DNA of 64,000 bases from Fibrisoma limi BUZ 3 (GCF_000296815.2 NZ_CAIT01000009.1:1550001-1614000); one strand, 5' to 3'. Numbered from the stretch's first letter, positions 45,303-53,958 are shown. Notes: generated by a model from the sequence alone, not told the origin. Made by a program: numbers and translations.

Positions 45303-46037
45303 ATGCGACTCCTTTACACAGCCTGGTGCGCTTTCTACATCGTAGTGTTGTACCTGATCCTGTTTCCCGTTCAGTTCGTATTTCTGCAACGTGAAGACTG
45401 GAAACCGTTGGCTCATCGAGTCAACCGGTTATGGGGGAGGCTTTTTTTTGCGGGTGTCGGCATTTCAGTCCAGGTTGAGTACCGGTTCCGGCCGGAGCCG
45501 AGGGGTGTCTATGTGTTCTGCGCCAACCATTTTTCGTACCTCGATATTGCCGTGATGGGCGTCGTGCTGGACAATTACTACGCCTTCGTGGGAAAGAGTG
45601 ACGTTAAGCACATTCCGCTGCTGGGCTATATGTTTGCCAAACTCCACGTACAGGTTGACCGGGAGCAGGCTAACAGCCGGGCGTATTCACTGGCCAAATC
45701 GATTCGGTTGCTGGCATCGGGGCGAAGCATCATGATCTTTCCGGAGGGTGGCATCAAGACGAAGCAGCCCCCCCAGATGCACCAGTCGTTTAAAGACGGG
45801 GCGTTTATTATGGCCATTCAGCAGCAGGTGCCCATCGTTCCGATCACCCTGCTGACCAATCATCAGATCCTGCCAGATACTCCCACCATTCGGATGCACC
45901 GGTACCCCATGCGGGCTGTGGTTCATGCTCCCCTCGATACCAGGGGGCTAACCCAGGCTGATGTCCAGCAGTTGAAGGAGCAAACGTATCAGATTATTGA
46001 CCAGGAATTAAAAAAGGGAGCGGCCGTTATGGCTTGA
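45303..46037 (+). CDS. Lysophospholipid acyltransferase (PlsC-like)
   Basis: 244 residues. An N-terminal membrane segment (about 7-27) is followed by the acyltransferase H-x4-D motif N-H-F-S-Y-L-D and the F-P-E-G-G motif that binds the glycerol phosphate. It probably acylates 1-acyl-glycerol-3-phosphate at the inner membrane. It is 6 bp upstream of gatC. Confidence 0.88.
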   Translation: MRLLYTAWCAFYIVVLYLILFPVQFVFLQREDWKPLAHRVNRLWGRLFFAGVGISVQVEYRFRPEPRGVYVFCANHFSYLDIAVMGVVLDNYYAFVGKSDVKHIPLLGYMFAKLHVQVDREQANSRAYSLAKSIRLLASGRSIMIFPEGGIKTKQPPQMHQSFKDGAFIMAIQQQVPIVPITLLTNHQILPDTPTIRMHRYPMRAVVHAPLDTRGLTQADVQQLKEQTYQIIDQELKKGAAVMA

Positions 46038-46043
46038 GTACCT

Positions 46044-46331
46044 ATGAAAGTAGATCAGGAAACGTTACAGAAGATAGCTCATCTGGCTCGGCTGGAGGTT
46101 CGACCGGAAGAGGAAGCCGACCTGCTGAACAGTCTCAACAATGTGCTGACGTGGATGGAGCAGTTGAACGAAGTGGATACAACGGGCGTGGAACCCCTGA
46201 CCCATATTTCTGAAGAGCAGAACGTGCTGCGGCCGGATGCGGTGGGTGAGCATCTCTCCCGTGAGCAGGCGCTTGCCAATGCGCCCCAGCATGACCAGCA
46301 GTTTTTTCAGGTACCAAAAGTGCTGGAATAA
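46044..46331 (+). CDS. gatC: Asp-tRNA(Asn)/Glu-tRNA(Gln) amidotransferase subunit C
   Basis: 95 residues. I-A-H-L-A-R-L-E-V near the N-terminus, then an E-rich helix, L-T-W-M-E-Q-L-N-E-V-D-T and V-E-P-L-T-H-I are the GatC signature. It stabilises the GatA-GatB complex that amidates mischarged tRNA. gatA and gatB are not in the window. Confidence 0.92.
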   Translation: MKVDQETLQKIAHLARLEVRPEEEADLLNSLNNVLTWMEQLNEVDTTGVEPLTHISEEQNVLRPDAVGEHLSREQALANAPQHDQQFFQVPKVLE

Positions 46332-46379
46332 CTCCTGGCCAATGAATTGTCGATGCGCCAGTCGAATAAATAATTACCT

Positions 46380-46907
46380 ATGCAGTCTACCAAAACAAGC
46401 GTTTCTAGTCCGGACAAAAAGACTGATGCACTATTCAACCGCAGAGATATCTTTGCGTATTTCATTGTCGCAGCTATTGGTGCTTCGTTACAACTCGTTA
46501 TCAGTTCTATTTCACAGGAATGGTTCAAGATTTCGTATGAGCAGGGTATTCTGATCGGCTACATTGTTTCGTTTTTTGTAGGCTTCGTTCTGACGAAGCT
46601 TTTTGCCTTTAATGCTAAAAATTCGGCAAAAACCCGGCGCGAAATTGCCAAGTTCACGCTGGTTTCCGTCATCTCCTGCCTGATTACGGTATTTGGCTCA
46701 TCGCTACTCTACGATTTCTCGGTGAATCGCATACAGGCCTTTACGTTCGTCATCCCTTTCTCAGTAAAAGTGGTGAACGTTAATAAACTGGTGTCACATA
46801 CGACCGGCATGGGGTTGAGTTTCATCAGCAACTACATACTGCATAAAACCTTCACCTTCCGCAACACCGGATTTTACGAGAAGCTAAAACGATTGCTGGG
46901 GCTTTAA
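46380..46907 (+). CDS. GtrA family membrane protein
   Basis: 175 residues with four membrane segments. The motifs F-I-V-A-A-I-G-A-S-L-Q-L, K-L-F-A-F-N and N-Y-I-L-H-K-T-F-T-F-R match the GtrA family, which assists transfer of lipid-linked sugars across the membrane. No partner glycosyltransferase is adjacent. A 31-bp palindrome follows the stop. Confidence 0.85.
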   Translation: MQSTKTSVSSPDKKTDALFNRRDIFAYFIVAAIGASLQLVISSISQEWFKISYEQGILIGYIVSFFVGFVLTKLFAFNAKNSAKTRREIAKFTLVSVISCLITVFGSSLLYDFSVNRIQAFTFVIPFSVKVVNVNKLVSHTTGMGLSFISNYILHKTFTFRNTGFYEKLKRLLGL

Positions 46908-46915
46908 ACGTAGCT

Positions 46916-46980
46916 AGTGTTAGGGGGCGTACAGTGGTGTCAGGTTTAGAACCTGACACCACTGTACGCCCCCTAACACT
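46916..46980. repeat. Perfect 31-bp palindrome with 3-nt loop between convergent genes
   Basis: The arms 46916-46946 and 46950-46980 are perfectly complementary with only TAG between them. The whole palindrome fits in the 80-bp gap between the convergent GtrA and nitrilase genes. It is the longest perfect hairpin in the window and lacks a T-tract. Confidence 0.85.
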
Positions 46981-46987
46981 AATTTAA

Positions 46988-47794
46988 TCAACGAGTTACA
47001 ATATCAAACGCGTCGGCGTCCAGATACGCAGGAAATTTGTTTCGAAAGGCCCGTAGCTCGTCGAGCGAAAGCGTCTGCTGATGTACTGTTTCAGAGTCGG
47101 CGTGCCGGAACAGAATATCTCCTTTGAAATCGATCACGGCCGATTCACCGGCGTATGGCAACCCATTACCGTCCTCCCCTACCCGATTGACACCAATAAC
47201 GTAGCTCAGGTTCTCAATGGCGCGTGCCTGAAGTAACGTATTCCAGGCATTTCGGCGGGCCGACGGCCAATTGGCCACGTAGAGCAACACATCATACTCT
47301 ACTTGCGGACTGTTTGCGTCAAGCGCCACCGCGTCACCCCGATTCCGGCTCCACACCGGAAACCGAAGATCATAACAGATCAGCGGGCAAATCCGCCATC
47401 CTTTCCAGTCTTTCACCAGTCGGCGCGTACCGGCGGTGTAGACCTGGTCTTCGCCTGCCATCCGGAACAGGTGCCGTTTGTCGTACGTATCAAACGTACC
47501 GTCCGGTTCCATCCAGATCAGCCGGTTATAATAATTGCCGTCTTCCTGCACCACGTAGCTCCCCGTCACAACGGCCTTTGTTTGTGCGGCCATCTGCTTC
47601 AACCATCGAAACGTAGTAAGAAGCATCGGTTCGGCCACCGCACGAGCATCCATCGTGAACCCCGTCGTGAACATTTCGGGAAGCACAATAAGATCTGTAG
47701 GCTCAGGCAGACTGAAAATATGCTCCTCCAGCATCGCCCGGTTTGCAACAGGATCATGCCAGTGGAGATTGGGCTGAAGGAGGGTGATGTTCAT
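46988..47794 (-). CDS. Nitrilase-superfamily amidase (omega-amidase-like)
   Basis: 268 residues. The Glu-Lys-Cys triad is visible: Glu in V-L-P-E-M-F-T-T-G-F, Lys in Y-D-K-R-H-L-F and Cys in P-L-I-C-Y-D-L-R-F-P. This pattern fits YafV/omega-amidase enzymes that hydrolyse alpha-ketoglutaramate-type amides. The ATG at 47794 gives the normal N-terminus M-N-I-T-L-L-Q. It is last in the ruvX-def-nitrilase series, each gap 67 bp, with a purine-rich tract around its start. Confidence 0.88.
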   Translation of the reverse strand: MNITLLQPNLHWHDPVANRAMLEEHIFSLPEPTDLIVLPEMFTTGFTMDARAVAEPMLLTTFRWLKQMAAQTKAVVTGSYVVQEDGNYYNRLIWMEPDGTFDTYDKRHLFRMAGEDQVYTAGTRRLVKDWKGWRICPLICYDLRFPVWSRNRGDAVALDANSPQVEYDVLLYVANWPSARRNAWNTLLQARAIENLSYVIGVNRVGEDGNGLPYAGESAVIDFKGDILFRHADSETVHQQTLSLDELRAFRNKFPAYLDADAFDIVTR

Positions 47795-47830
47795 GGGGAG
47801 GGAGAAAAGGAGGAAGGGGAGGAAAGGACA
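47794..47830 (+). repeat. Polypurine tract upstream of the nitrilase start
   Basis: Apart from one T, 36 of 37 plus-strand bases are purines, built of GGGAG, GAAAAGG and AGGAAGG blocks similar to those at 23993 and 38549. Here it lies between def and the nitrilase gene, partly over the start codon. Confidence 0.45.
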
Positions 47831-47861
47831 TAGATACCCTCCATTGCTCCCCATCCTCCAT

Positions 47862-48434
47862 CTATTTTGGAAACTTCATCCGGTATTCCGCATCCGTTTT
47901 TCCCTTCGTGATGTCGGACAGTTTCTTTTTGATAAGCTGCCGTTTGAGAGATGGCAGATAATCGGTAAATAGCTTCCCTTCAAGATGGTCGTACTCGTGC
48001 TGGATAATCCGGGCCGCCATGCCGTCATATTCCTCCTCGTGTTCGTTCCAGTCGGTATCGAAGTAGTGAATCACTACGATTTCAGGTCGGAACACCTCCC
48101 CCCGAATACCAGGAATACTCAGGCACCCCTCTTCAAAACCCCAGTCGTCGCCCGCTTCTTCAATAATCTCGGGGTTGATAAAAACTTTTTTAAACCCTAC
48201 CAGGCTGGGGTCTTTTTCGTCTTCCGGCTCGTCCTCGTTCAGGACCGTTCCATCAACCACAAACATCCGGATACTCTGACCGATTTGCGGAGCCGCCAGC
48301 CCAACACCAGATGCCTGGTACATGGTCTCGAACATGTCCTCGCTCAGCTTTTTAACATCCAGACTACCGGGTTCTATATCTTTTGCCCGCTTCCGCAAAA
48401 CCGGGTCTCCATACGCTATAATTGGAAGTACCAT
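47862..48434 (-). CDS. def: Peptide deformylase
   Basis: 190 residues. All three active-site motifs are present: G-V-G-L-A-A-P-Q-I-G, E-E-G-C-L-S-I-P-G and Q-H-E-Y-D-H-L-E-G. It removes the N-formyl group from new proteins with a metal held by Cys and two His. It lies downstream of ruvX on the same strand. Confidence 0.96.
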   Translation of the reverse strand: MVLPIIAYGDPVLRKRAKDIEPGSLDVKKLSEDMFETMYQASGVGLAAPQIGQSIRMFVVDGTVLNEDEPEDEKDPSLVGFKKVFINPEIIEEAGDDWGFEEGCLSIPGIRGEVFRPEIVVIHYFDTDWNEHEEEYDGMAARIIQHEYDHLEGKLFTDYLPSLKRQLIKKKLSDITKGKTDAEYRMKFPK

Positions 48435-48501
48435 AATTCTATTTTCCGTTATCGGTTTTAGTTTTCCAGGTTCAGTGGATCATAAACGCAAACCGAGAAC
48501 A

Positions 48502-48915
48502 CTATTGTTTACTTTCCATGTACGATTGCAGAATGATGGCGGCACTGACTTTATCGAGGTTTCCCTTATCACGCCGGTCTTTTTTGGTCGAGCCGTTTGT
48601 AATCATCGCCTGCATGGCCATCTTAGACGTAAACCGCTCATCATGCCAATAAACCGGAATGTCGGGGAGAGCGGTTTGCAGACGCGTTACGAACGACCGA
48701 ACACGGGGGGTGTTATCCGTATCCGTACCGTCCAACCGCTTCGGCAGGCCTACTACAAACGCTTCTACCGGCTCGGTTACCACGTACCTTTTCAGGTAGT
48801 CCAGTAACTGGTGCGTCGGTACGGTTTCCAGTGCCGTCGCGATCAGTTGCAACGGGTCCGTCACGGCAATACCCGTGCGTTTCTGTCCGTAGTCAATTGC
48901 CATCAATCTTGCCAT
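48502..48915 (-). CDS. ruvX: Holliday junction resolvase-like protein (YqgF/RuvX)
   Basis: 137 residues. The RNase H-like fold is marked by A-I-D-Y-G-Q-K-R-T-G-I-A-V-T-D, V-V-G-L-P and W-H-D-E-R-F-T-S. The family takes part in 16S rRNA 5' maturation and was predicted as a resolvase. It is first of the ruvX-def-nitrilase group. Confidence 0.92.
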   Translation of the reverse strand: MARLMAIDYGQKRTGIAVTDPLQLIATALETVPTHQLLDYLKRYVVTEPVEAFVVGLPKRLDGTDTDNTPRVRSFVTRLQTALPDIPVYWHDERFTSKMAMQAMITNGSTKKDRRDKGNLDKVSAAIILQSYMESKQ

Positions 48916-49047
48916 CCGGACGCAAAGATACGAAACCTGCTTTGTTTCAGGCTCCTTGTTTTAAACAGAACCTGGCTCCACCTGCCACGACAGCAAACCA
49001 AATTACCCGTTAGCTCTGTTACACTGGAAACTTAGCATAAACAGCCC

Positions 49048-49557
49048 ATGCCCCAAATGAACTACTGCCCGCAATGCGCCAGTCCTCTCGTGAAAGGCAT
49101 AGCCAGCGGCCGCGAACGGCTCATCTGCTCCAAACCGTGCGGCTACATCTTCTACGACAATCCGTTGCCCGTTGTAGGAGCCATTGTTGAATATGATAAC
49201 GATACGGTGATTCTAACCCAGAACATTGGCTGGCCTGCCGACTGGTTTGGCATCGTAACGGGCTTTCTGGAAAAAGATGAAGAACCCGCAGATGCCATAC
49301 TACGCGAGATTCGGGAGGAAATAGGCCTGACAGACGTTCAGATTGTCGAGTTTCTCGGTATTTATACGTTTTACCAGCGCAACGAGGTTATTTTCACCTA
49401 TCACGTTCGGGCAACGGGCCCGATTGTGATGGACGAAACCGAACTACAGGCTATCAAAGTGGTACCGATTGCGCAGATCAGGCCCTGGCCGTTTGGCACC
49501 GGCCCGGCTGTGCGGGACTGGCAGGCGAAACGACTGGCGAAGGGCCCTCTTCCGTAA
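49048..49557 (+). CDS. NUDIX hydrolase with N-terminal zinc ribbon
   Basis: 169 residues. Four cysteines (C-P-Q-C and C-S-K-P-C-G) form a zinc ribbon near the N-terminus. The Nudix box runs G-F-L-E-K-D-E-E-P-A-D-A, then I-L-R-E-I-R-E-E-I-G-L, with every required Glu. This resembles NudC-like pyrophosphatases but is shorter, so the substrate (NADH or another nucleotide) is open. Confidence 0.88.
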   Translation: MPQMNYCPQCASPLVKGIASGRERLICSKPCGYIFYDNPLPVVGAIVEYDNDTVILTQNIGWPADWFGIVTGFLEKDEEPADAILREIREEIGLTDVQIVEFLGIYTFYQRNEVIFTYHVRATGPIVMDETELQAIKVVPIAQIRPWPFGTGPAVRDWQAKRLAKGPLP

Positions 49558-49606
49558 TACAGCCATACATTGACCCGCCTGACAACGTCCGTTTTACAAG
49601 AAATCA

Positions 49607-50611
49607 TTACGGCGTCTTAATGATCGGAATGCCTCGTTTCCACTCAACAGGTACGTTTGATAATAACCAGGTTCGGCCCTTATCCTTATTGCCCTGAAAG
49701 AACAAGTACGTATGCCCCCGCTCGTTCGTGAAAATGTGCGGATGGCCGGATTCGCTGCTGTTCCAGGCACCTGGGGCACCATTTTTCAGGAAAGGTTCGG
49801 TCTGAATACGTTCCCAATGCAATCCGTCCTGGCTACGGGCTATGCCGATCTGCTGCGGCCAGTTGTTGTAAGCCCCGGCATAAAACATGATTAGCTGGCC
49901 GTCGCGCTCGGTTACCGACGCCCCCTCGATGCACTCACCCTCCCAGGGAAGTTCGGGTTTTAGAATGGGGCCATCCACTGCCACCTGACGCCAGTCCTCA
50001 CGGTTAAAATTGGTGGTCAATGGAGCAACCGCCACACCTAACTGCTGAATTTTATAAGCCGGATCGCGGGTGGCGAAATACAGAAAATACTGGTTTTTGA
50101 ACCGGTGCACTTCGGCATCAATGGCTCTGCCACACGACCAGGTACTCACCGCCGGCCGAAAAATGGGATTTGTTGGATTACGCTCAAAATGGAGTCCATC
50201 GGACGAAACCGCATGGCAAATCGCATCGTTGGGGCCGTTGCCGTAGGTTTGGTAAAACAGATGTACCTGACCATCGCGGACCAGTGCCCCGGGCGCGCAG
50301 ATACCTTTGGCTTCATAATCGGCCACGGGTGGTATTTCGCCAATTTTAACCCAATCGAATAGGTTACGGCTCTGGGCCACCCCAATTCCCCAGCCGTGTT
50401 TAGTACCTTGTTTATCGGTGTATTCGGGGATGGAATAATACATCAGGTAACGATCATTGAAGCGTACTACGTGCGGGTCTTTAGCCATTGGCCGCCCCAG
50501 CCGTGAGGAATCTGCAAAATACATCCGGGGCGCACTAGGCAGCGGAGCCTGACTAACGGCAATAAAGGGGAGCCCGACTACAAGGAGAAAAATGACCGTT
50601 ATTTTGAACAT
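49607..50611 (-). CDS. Secreted glycoside hydrolase-like five-bladed propeller protein
   Basis: 334 residues. A signal peptide ends near A-V-S-Q-A. The repeated blade pattern (K-D-P-H-V-V-R-F, A-P-G-A-L-V-R-D-G, D-A-E-V-H-R-F, E-G-A-S-V-T-E-R-D-G, E-S-G-H-P-H-I-F) matches GH43/GH130-type beta-propellers. Candidate catalytic acids are the Asp in K-D-P-H and a Glu in G-E-C-I-E-G, by family analogy. The sulfatase upstream on the same strand suggests joint breakdown of a sulfated glycan, but the substrate is unknown. Confidence 0.72.
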   Translation of the reverse strand: MFKITVIFLLVVGLPFIAVSQAPLPSAPRMYFADSSRLGRPMAKDPHVVRFNDRYLMYYSIPEYTDKQGTKHGWGIGVAQSRNLFDWVKIGEIPPVADYEAKGICAPGALVRDGQVHLFYQTYGNGPNDAICHAVSSDGLHFERNPTNPIFRPAVSTWSCGRAIDAEVHRFKNQYFLYFATRDPAYKIQQLGVAVAPLTTNFNREDWRQVAVDGPILKPELPWEGECIEGASVTERDGQLIMFYAGAYNNWPQQIGIARSQDGLHWERIQTEPFLKNGAPGAWNSSESGHPHIFTNERGHTYLFFQGNKDKGRTWLLSNVPVEWKRGIPIIKTP

Positions 50612-50722
50612 ACTTTCTTTTAGAGGAAACTGGCAATGAGACAAAATAACTGGCTTATTACCAGATCAACGGCCTGGTTTTAACTTGTGCTTTGAATAAC
50701 TCGCCGGGGAGCCAAAACCCAT

Positions 50723-52117
50723 CTATTCCCCGGCAAGTCCCGCCCGCCAGGCCAGCAGCTTAGGCCGCATAGCGCCCACGAGTTTCGGTTGCTGACCGGA
50801 CACATCCATTTGTTCGGAGGGATCGGTGGCGAGATTATAAAGTTCAGTCCCAGAGCCATCATCATTGACCAGCAGTTTCCAGTTGCCCTCCCGTATGGCC
50901 AGATTCGGGCTTTTATCGCGCCCCGCCGGATAACGGAACGATTCGTTGTTGCGGCCATATTCCCAGAAAAGAGGCTTTTTACGAACGCCAGGTTTGCCCA
51001 GCAACACCGCTGCCCTATTCTCTCCATCACCGGGCGAACGGCTCCCCTTCTTACCCGCCAGACTCACGAACGTCGGCAAAAGGTCAACCGCGCTAAGCAC
51101 CGACAGGCTATCAACCTTGCCTTTGGGAGTTTGGGCCGGATAGCGAACGATAAAGGGCATGCGAATACCACCTTCGTAAAGCGAGAGTTTACTACCCCGG
51201 AACGTACCCGACCGGCTCCCCTGAAAAGTAGGCAAGGCACCGTTATCGCTGGTGAACACGACGAGCGTATTGTCGTCGACACCCAATGCTTTCAGGCCCG
51301 CCATCAGCCGGCCAATCTGTACGTCGAGTTCGGCCAGAACGGCCTTAAATTCGCGCGGCTTTTCGGTTCCTTTCGGAAACTCGTTGAGCGTCATTTCGTC
51401 GGGTACCCAGGGCGTGTGTACATCGTCGGGCCAGAGGTTGATGTAACAGGGTTTACCGGAATTGCGCTTCAGAAAATCAAGCGTTTTGTCAACAAAGTAT
51501 GCCGTACGGTTCCAGCGTTTTACACTGTCCGATTTGGCCCAGATCCAGTCGGTCGATGTAAGCAGCAGATCAGGATCGGGGCTTTCCCAGGTGCTGGCGT
51601 ATTCATCGAAACCGTATTGCCGGATACCGGGTGCATTGTCGACATCGCGCCCCCCGCCCATGTGCCACTTCCCAAAGTGAGCCGTAGCATACCCCGCCGT
51701 TTTGAGTTCACGGGCCACCGATGGTGCCGACGCATCCAGAAAATCGGCCTGTTGGCAGGTACGATTGTGTTTTCGATCGGCCAGAAAGGATGTGATTCGC
51801 CATTTGCCGGGTACGTCGCCTGTTGTGAGGCCCACCCGTGAAGGCGAACAGATGGGGGCAGCACTGTAGTAGTTGGTGAATCTGATCCCCTCAGCGGCCA
51901 GCCGGTCGATGTTGGGCGTTGGTGGTAACTGACTGGCAGAACTATTGGATCGGTAGCACCCCACATCGGCCGACCCCATATCGTCGATCAGGATCAAGAT
52001 GATGTTGGGCAACCGGTTCGGTTGCTTCGGCTTAGCATCAAACCTCGGCAGTGAAGCAGCAAAGCCACTCAATAACAGCACTACAGTTAATGCCGAAAGG
52101 GCCAGTCGGATATGCAT
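50723..52117 (-). CDS. Secreted sulfatase (arylsulfatase family)
   Basis: 464 residues. An N-terminal signal peptide precedes the metal site I-L-I-D-D-M-G and the formylglycine motif C-S-P-S-R (Cys90), followed by G-K-W-H-M-G-G. This is a type I sulfatase needing anaerobic or FGE-type maturation. It lies 111 bp upstream of the propeller glycosidase on the same strand, an arrangement seen in glycan-degrading loci. No SusC/SusD genes are visible here. Confidence 0.88.
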   Translation of the reverse strand: MHIRLALSALTVVLLLSGFAASLPRFDAKPKQPNRLPNIILILIDDMGSADVGCYRSNSSASQLPPTPNIDRLAAEGIRFTNYYSAAPICSPSRVGLTTGDVPGKWRITSFLADRKHNRTCQQADFLDASAPSVARELKTAGYATAHFGKWHMGGGRDVDNAPGIRQYGFDEYASTWESPDPDLLLTSTDWIWAKSDSVKRWNRTAYFVDKTLDFLKRNSGKPCYINLWPDDVHTPWVPDEMTLNEFPKGTEKPREFKAVLAELDVQIGRLMAGLKALGVDDNTLVVFTSDNGALPTFQGSRSGTFRGSKLSLYEGGIRMPFIVRYPAQTPKGKVDSLSVLSAVDLLPTFVSLAGKKGSRSPGDGENRAAVLLGKPGVRKKPLFWEYGRNNESFRYPAGRDKSPNLAIREGNWKLLVNDDGSGTELYNLATDPSEQMDVSGQQPKLVGAMRPKLLAWRAGLAGE

Positions 52118-52219
52118 AGTCAGCTCAGGTCAGACGGATAATGAGCAAAGTAAGTAATTGCCTCTTATACTCATCAGGCCGATGGGTTTGCTGCAAAGGC
52201 CGTAGTTTTCCGCTGAGCT

Positions 52220-52846
52220 TTACGGGGTAGCCCGGGCCTGTTTCTTACGCTGGTAGTAGCGCCGGGCTTTCTCGTTGGTGCCGCAGGTTTGCATATCACA
52301 CCATTTCCGGCGGTGGTTCTTGGTTTCATCCAGGAAGAACCAGGCGCAGGCTCCGCACTGTTTAATAAGCTTTTGGTCTTTAGTGGTCAGTAACTCATAG
52401 GCAGACAGGCTATAGATCCAAACCGGCAGCATGAGTTCAGTGTTGGGACGTTCCCAGCTAAGCATTAATTTGTCGGCCTGCCAGGAAAATCCACGTTTGC
52501 CCAATGCCTCGTTGACATCTCCGTTAAAGGCTCTCAAGGCGGAAGCCGTTACGTCTTCCGGATTCCCTTTTACCAATGCTGAAAATACGGTAAGCATCGA
52601 CTGCCTTACCTGGCGAGCCTTACCCAATACGCGCTCTGCCTGCCGGGGATCATCTTCGGCCAATCGCTCCAGGGCAGCAAGGGTGTCATCATCCAGCAGG
52701 GATAACCGGCGGCTGAGAATCAGCAGATCCTGGTAACTATGCAACCGCTCCACGGGCTCATCAAACTCAAGAGCCGTGTTGACAAAATCAAGACACACAG
52801 CCCCGCCAGTCAGATCCATTTCGGTAATCGTACTAACCTTTGCCAT
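52220..52846 (-). CDS. CGNR zinc-finger/ABATE domain putative regulator
   Basis: 208 residues. The N-terminal stress-response (ABATE) domain spans about 10-150; D-F-V-N-T near residue 20 is typical. The C-terminal treble-clef zinc finger has C-G-A-C and W-C-D-M-Q-T-C-G-T-N, where CGNR is replaced by CGTN. These proteins are thought to be transcription factors. It is divergent from an EamA transporter, with direct repeats between them. The ATG at 52846 is used. Confidence 0.8.
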   Translation of the reverse strand: MAKVSTITEMDLTGGAVCLDFVNTALEFDEPVERLHSYQDLLILSRRLSLLDDDTLAALERLAEDDPRQAERVLGKARQVRQSMLTVFSALVKGNPEDVTASALRAFNGDVNEALGKRGFSWQADKLMLSWERPNTELMLPVWIYSLSAYELLTTKDQKLIKQCGACAWFFLDETKNHRRKWCDMQTCGTNEKARRYYQRKKQARATP

Positions 52847-52872
52847 TTGTTCGAAAGTCAACAAACTTTATA

Positions 52873-52883
52873 ACCTGTAAAAC
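52873..52883 (+). repeat. Direct repeat A in the CGNR/EamA divergent region
   Basis: ACCTGTAAAAC occurs here and at 52922-52932, each preceded by TTAT plus one base and followed by an AACTT run. The repeat lies between two divergent start codons and could be an operator. Confidence 0.5.
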
Positions 52884-52921
52884 AACTTTAGCCAGTTATA
52901 GTTTTTTACGTATAATTTATC

Positions 52922-52932
52922 ACCTGTAAAAC
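52922..52932 (+). repeat. Direct repeat B in the CGNR/EamA divergent region
   Basis: This is the second copy of ACCTGTAAAAC, 49 bp after the first and 18 bp before the EamA start codon. Confidence 0.5.
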
Positions 52933-52950
52933 CAACTTAAAAGGTAATAA

Positions 52951-53877
52951 ATGAAATCAGCAAGCGCTCCTCGTTTTTGGTTAGTACTGGCTTTTATAGC
53001 AGTATATTTCATTTGGGGAACAACGTATCTGGCTAATCTGTACGCCCTGAAAGCCATTCCGCCATTTATTATCTCGGCGCTGCGGTATCTAATTGCCGGT
53101 GGCCTATTGGCAATGCTTGCTCGTAGTAAGAGACAGTCCTTTCCTCCTGCCAAGGAAATTCGCGATCTGGCCATCAGTGGCATTCTTATGCTTGTCGGCG
53201 GCTCCGGCTTAGTCGTCGTTGCCGAGCAGTACATCTCGTCCGGCTCGGCAGCCGTAATCGTAGCAACCGAGCCACTTTGGTTCGTTCTGTTAGATTACCC
53301 GCACTGGAAGCTGTATTTCACGAACAAAAAGATTATGGCCGGGCTGCTTATTGGCTTTTCCGGCATCGTTCTGTTCGCGCATTTCGCGCCCCTGCCCACT
53401 TCCCAAGCTGATCAATCGACAGACACGCTGGTAGGTACGGCAATCGTGTTAGCGGGTGCAGTCTTGTGGGTCATCGGGACTTTGTTTCTTTCGCGAAGGA
53501 TAAAGCCAGGCCGGTTTACCTTATGGCATACTACGATCCAGCTACTGGCGGCAGGTGTTTTTGCTGGGTTTATCGCGCTGGTCAATGGCGAATGGTTTGC
53601 ATTTAACCCGCAAACGGTACCGTTGCCAGCCTGGGGTGGGCTTGCTTTTCTGATCGTATTTGGTTCACTCATCGCCTATCTTGCCTTTGCCTGGCTGGTC
53701 ACCGTTCAGCCGCCCGCGCTTGTCAGTACCCACACATACGTCAATCCAGTAGTGGCTGTGCTGATTGGCTGGCTGGTGGCTGGTGAGCCGATAACTGGGC
53801 TGCAAGTTATCGCGCTGGGGGTTGTTCTAACGGGTGTACTTCTAACCCAGTTGAGCCAGACGCGTACTGACGATTAA
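52951..53877 (+). CDS. EamA/DMT family transporter
   Basis: 308 residues with ten predicted membrane segments in two EamA repeats (about 8-140 and 165-300). F-I-W-G-T-T-Y-L-A in the first helix and the V-N-P-V-V-A-V-L-I-G-W-L segment near the end are family hallmarks. Such proteins export amino acids or other small metabolites. The divergent CGNR regulator probably controls it. Confidence 0.88.
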   Translation: MKSASAPRFWLVLAFIAVYFIWGTTYLANLYALKAIPPFIISALRYLIAGGLLAMLARSKRQSFPPAKEIRDLAISGILMLVGGSGLVVVAEQYISSGSAAVIVATEPLWFVLLDYPHWKLYFTNKKIMAGLLIGFSGIVLFAHFAPLPTSQADQSTDTLVGTAIVLAGAVLWVIGTLFLSRRIKPGRFTLWHTTIQLLAAGVFAGFIALVNGEWFAFNPQTVPLPAWGGLAFLIVFGSLIAYLAFAWLVTVQPPALVSTHTYVNPVVAVLIGWLVAGEPITGLQVIALGVVLTGVLLTQLSQTRTDD

Positions 53878-53881
53878 GCCG

Positions 53882-53894
53882 CTGCGTCGGTATA
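53882..53894 (+). repeat. Dispersed intergenic motif, copy 2 (partial)
   Basis: CTGCGTCGGTATA is identical to 11396-11408 and lies directly after the EamA gene. Confidence 0.45.
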
Positions 53895-53958
53895 GCATAG
53901 CATCAACCGTAATTTCTTAATAGCATAACATAAGCTTACGGCGCTTTTTAACTTCTCC

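Noticed and set aside
50789-51841. A 350-codon open frame on the plus strand
   Set aside because: It is antisense to the sulfatase with its intact CSPSR motif; the high GC third positions of the real gene leave the opposite frame open.
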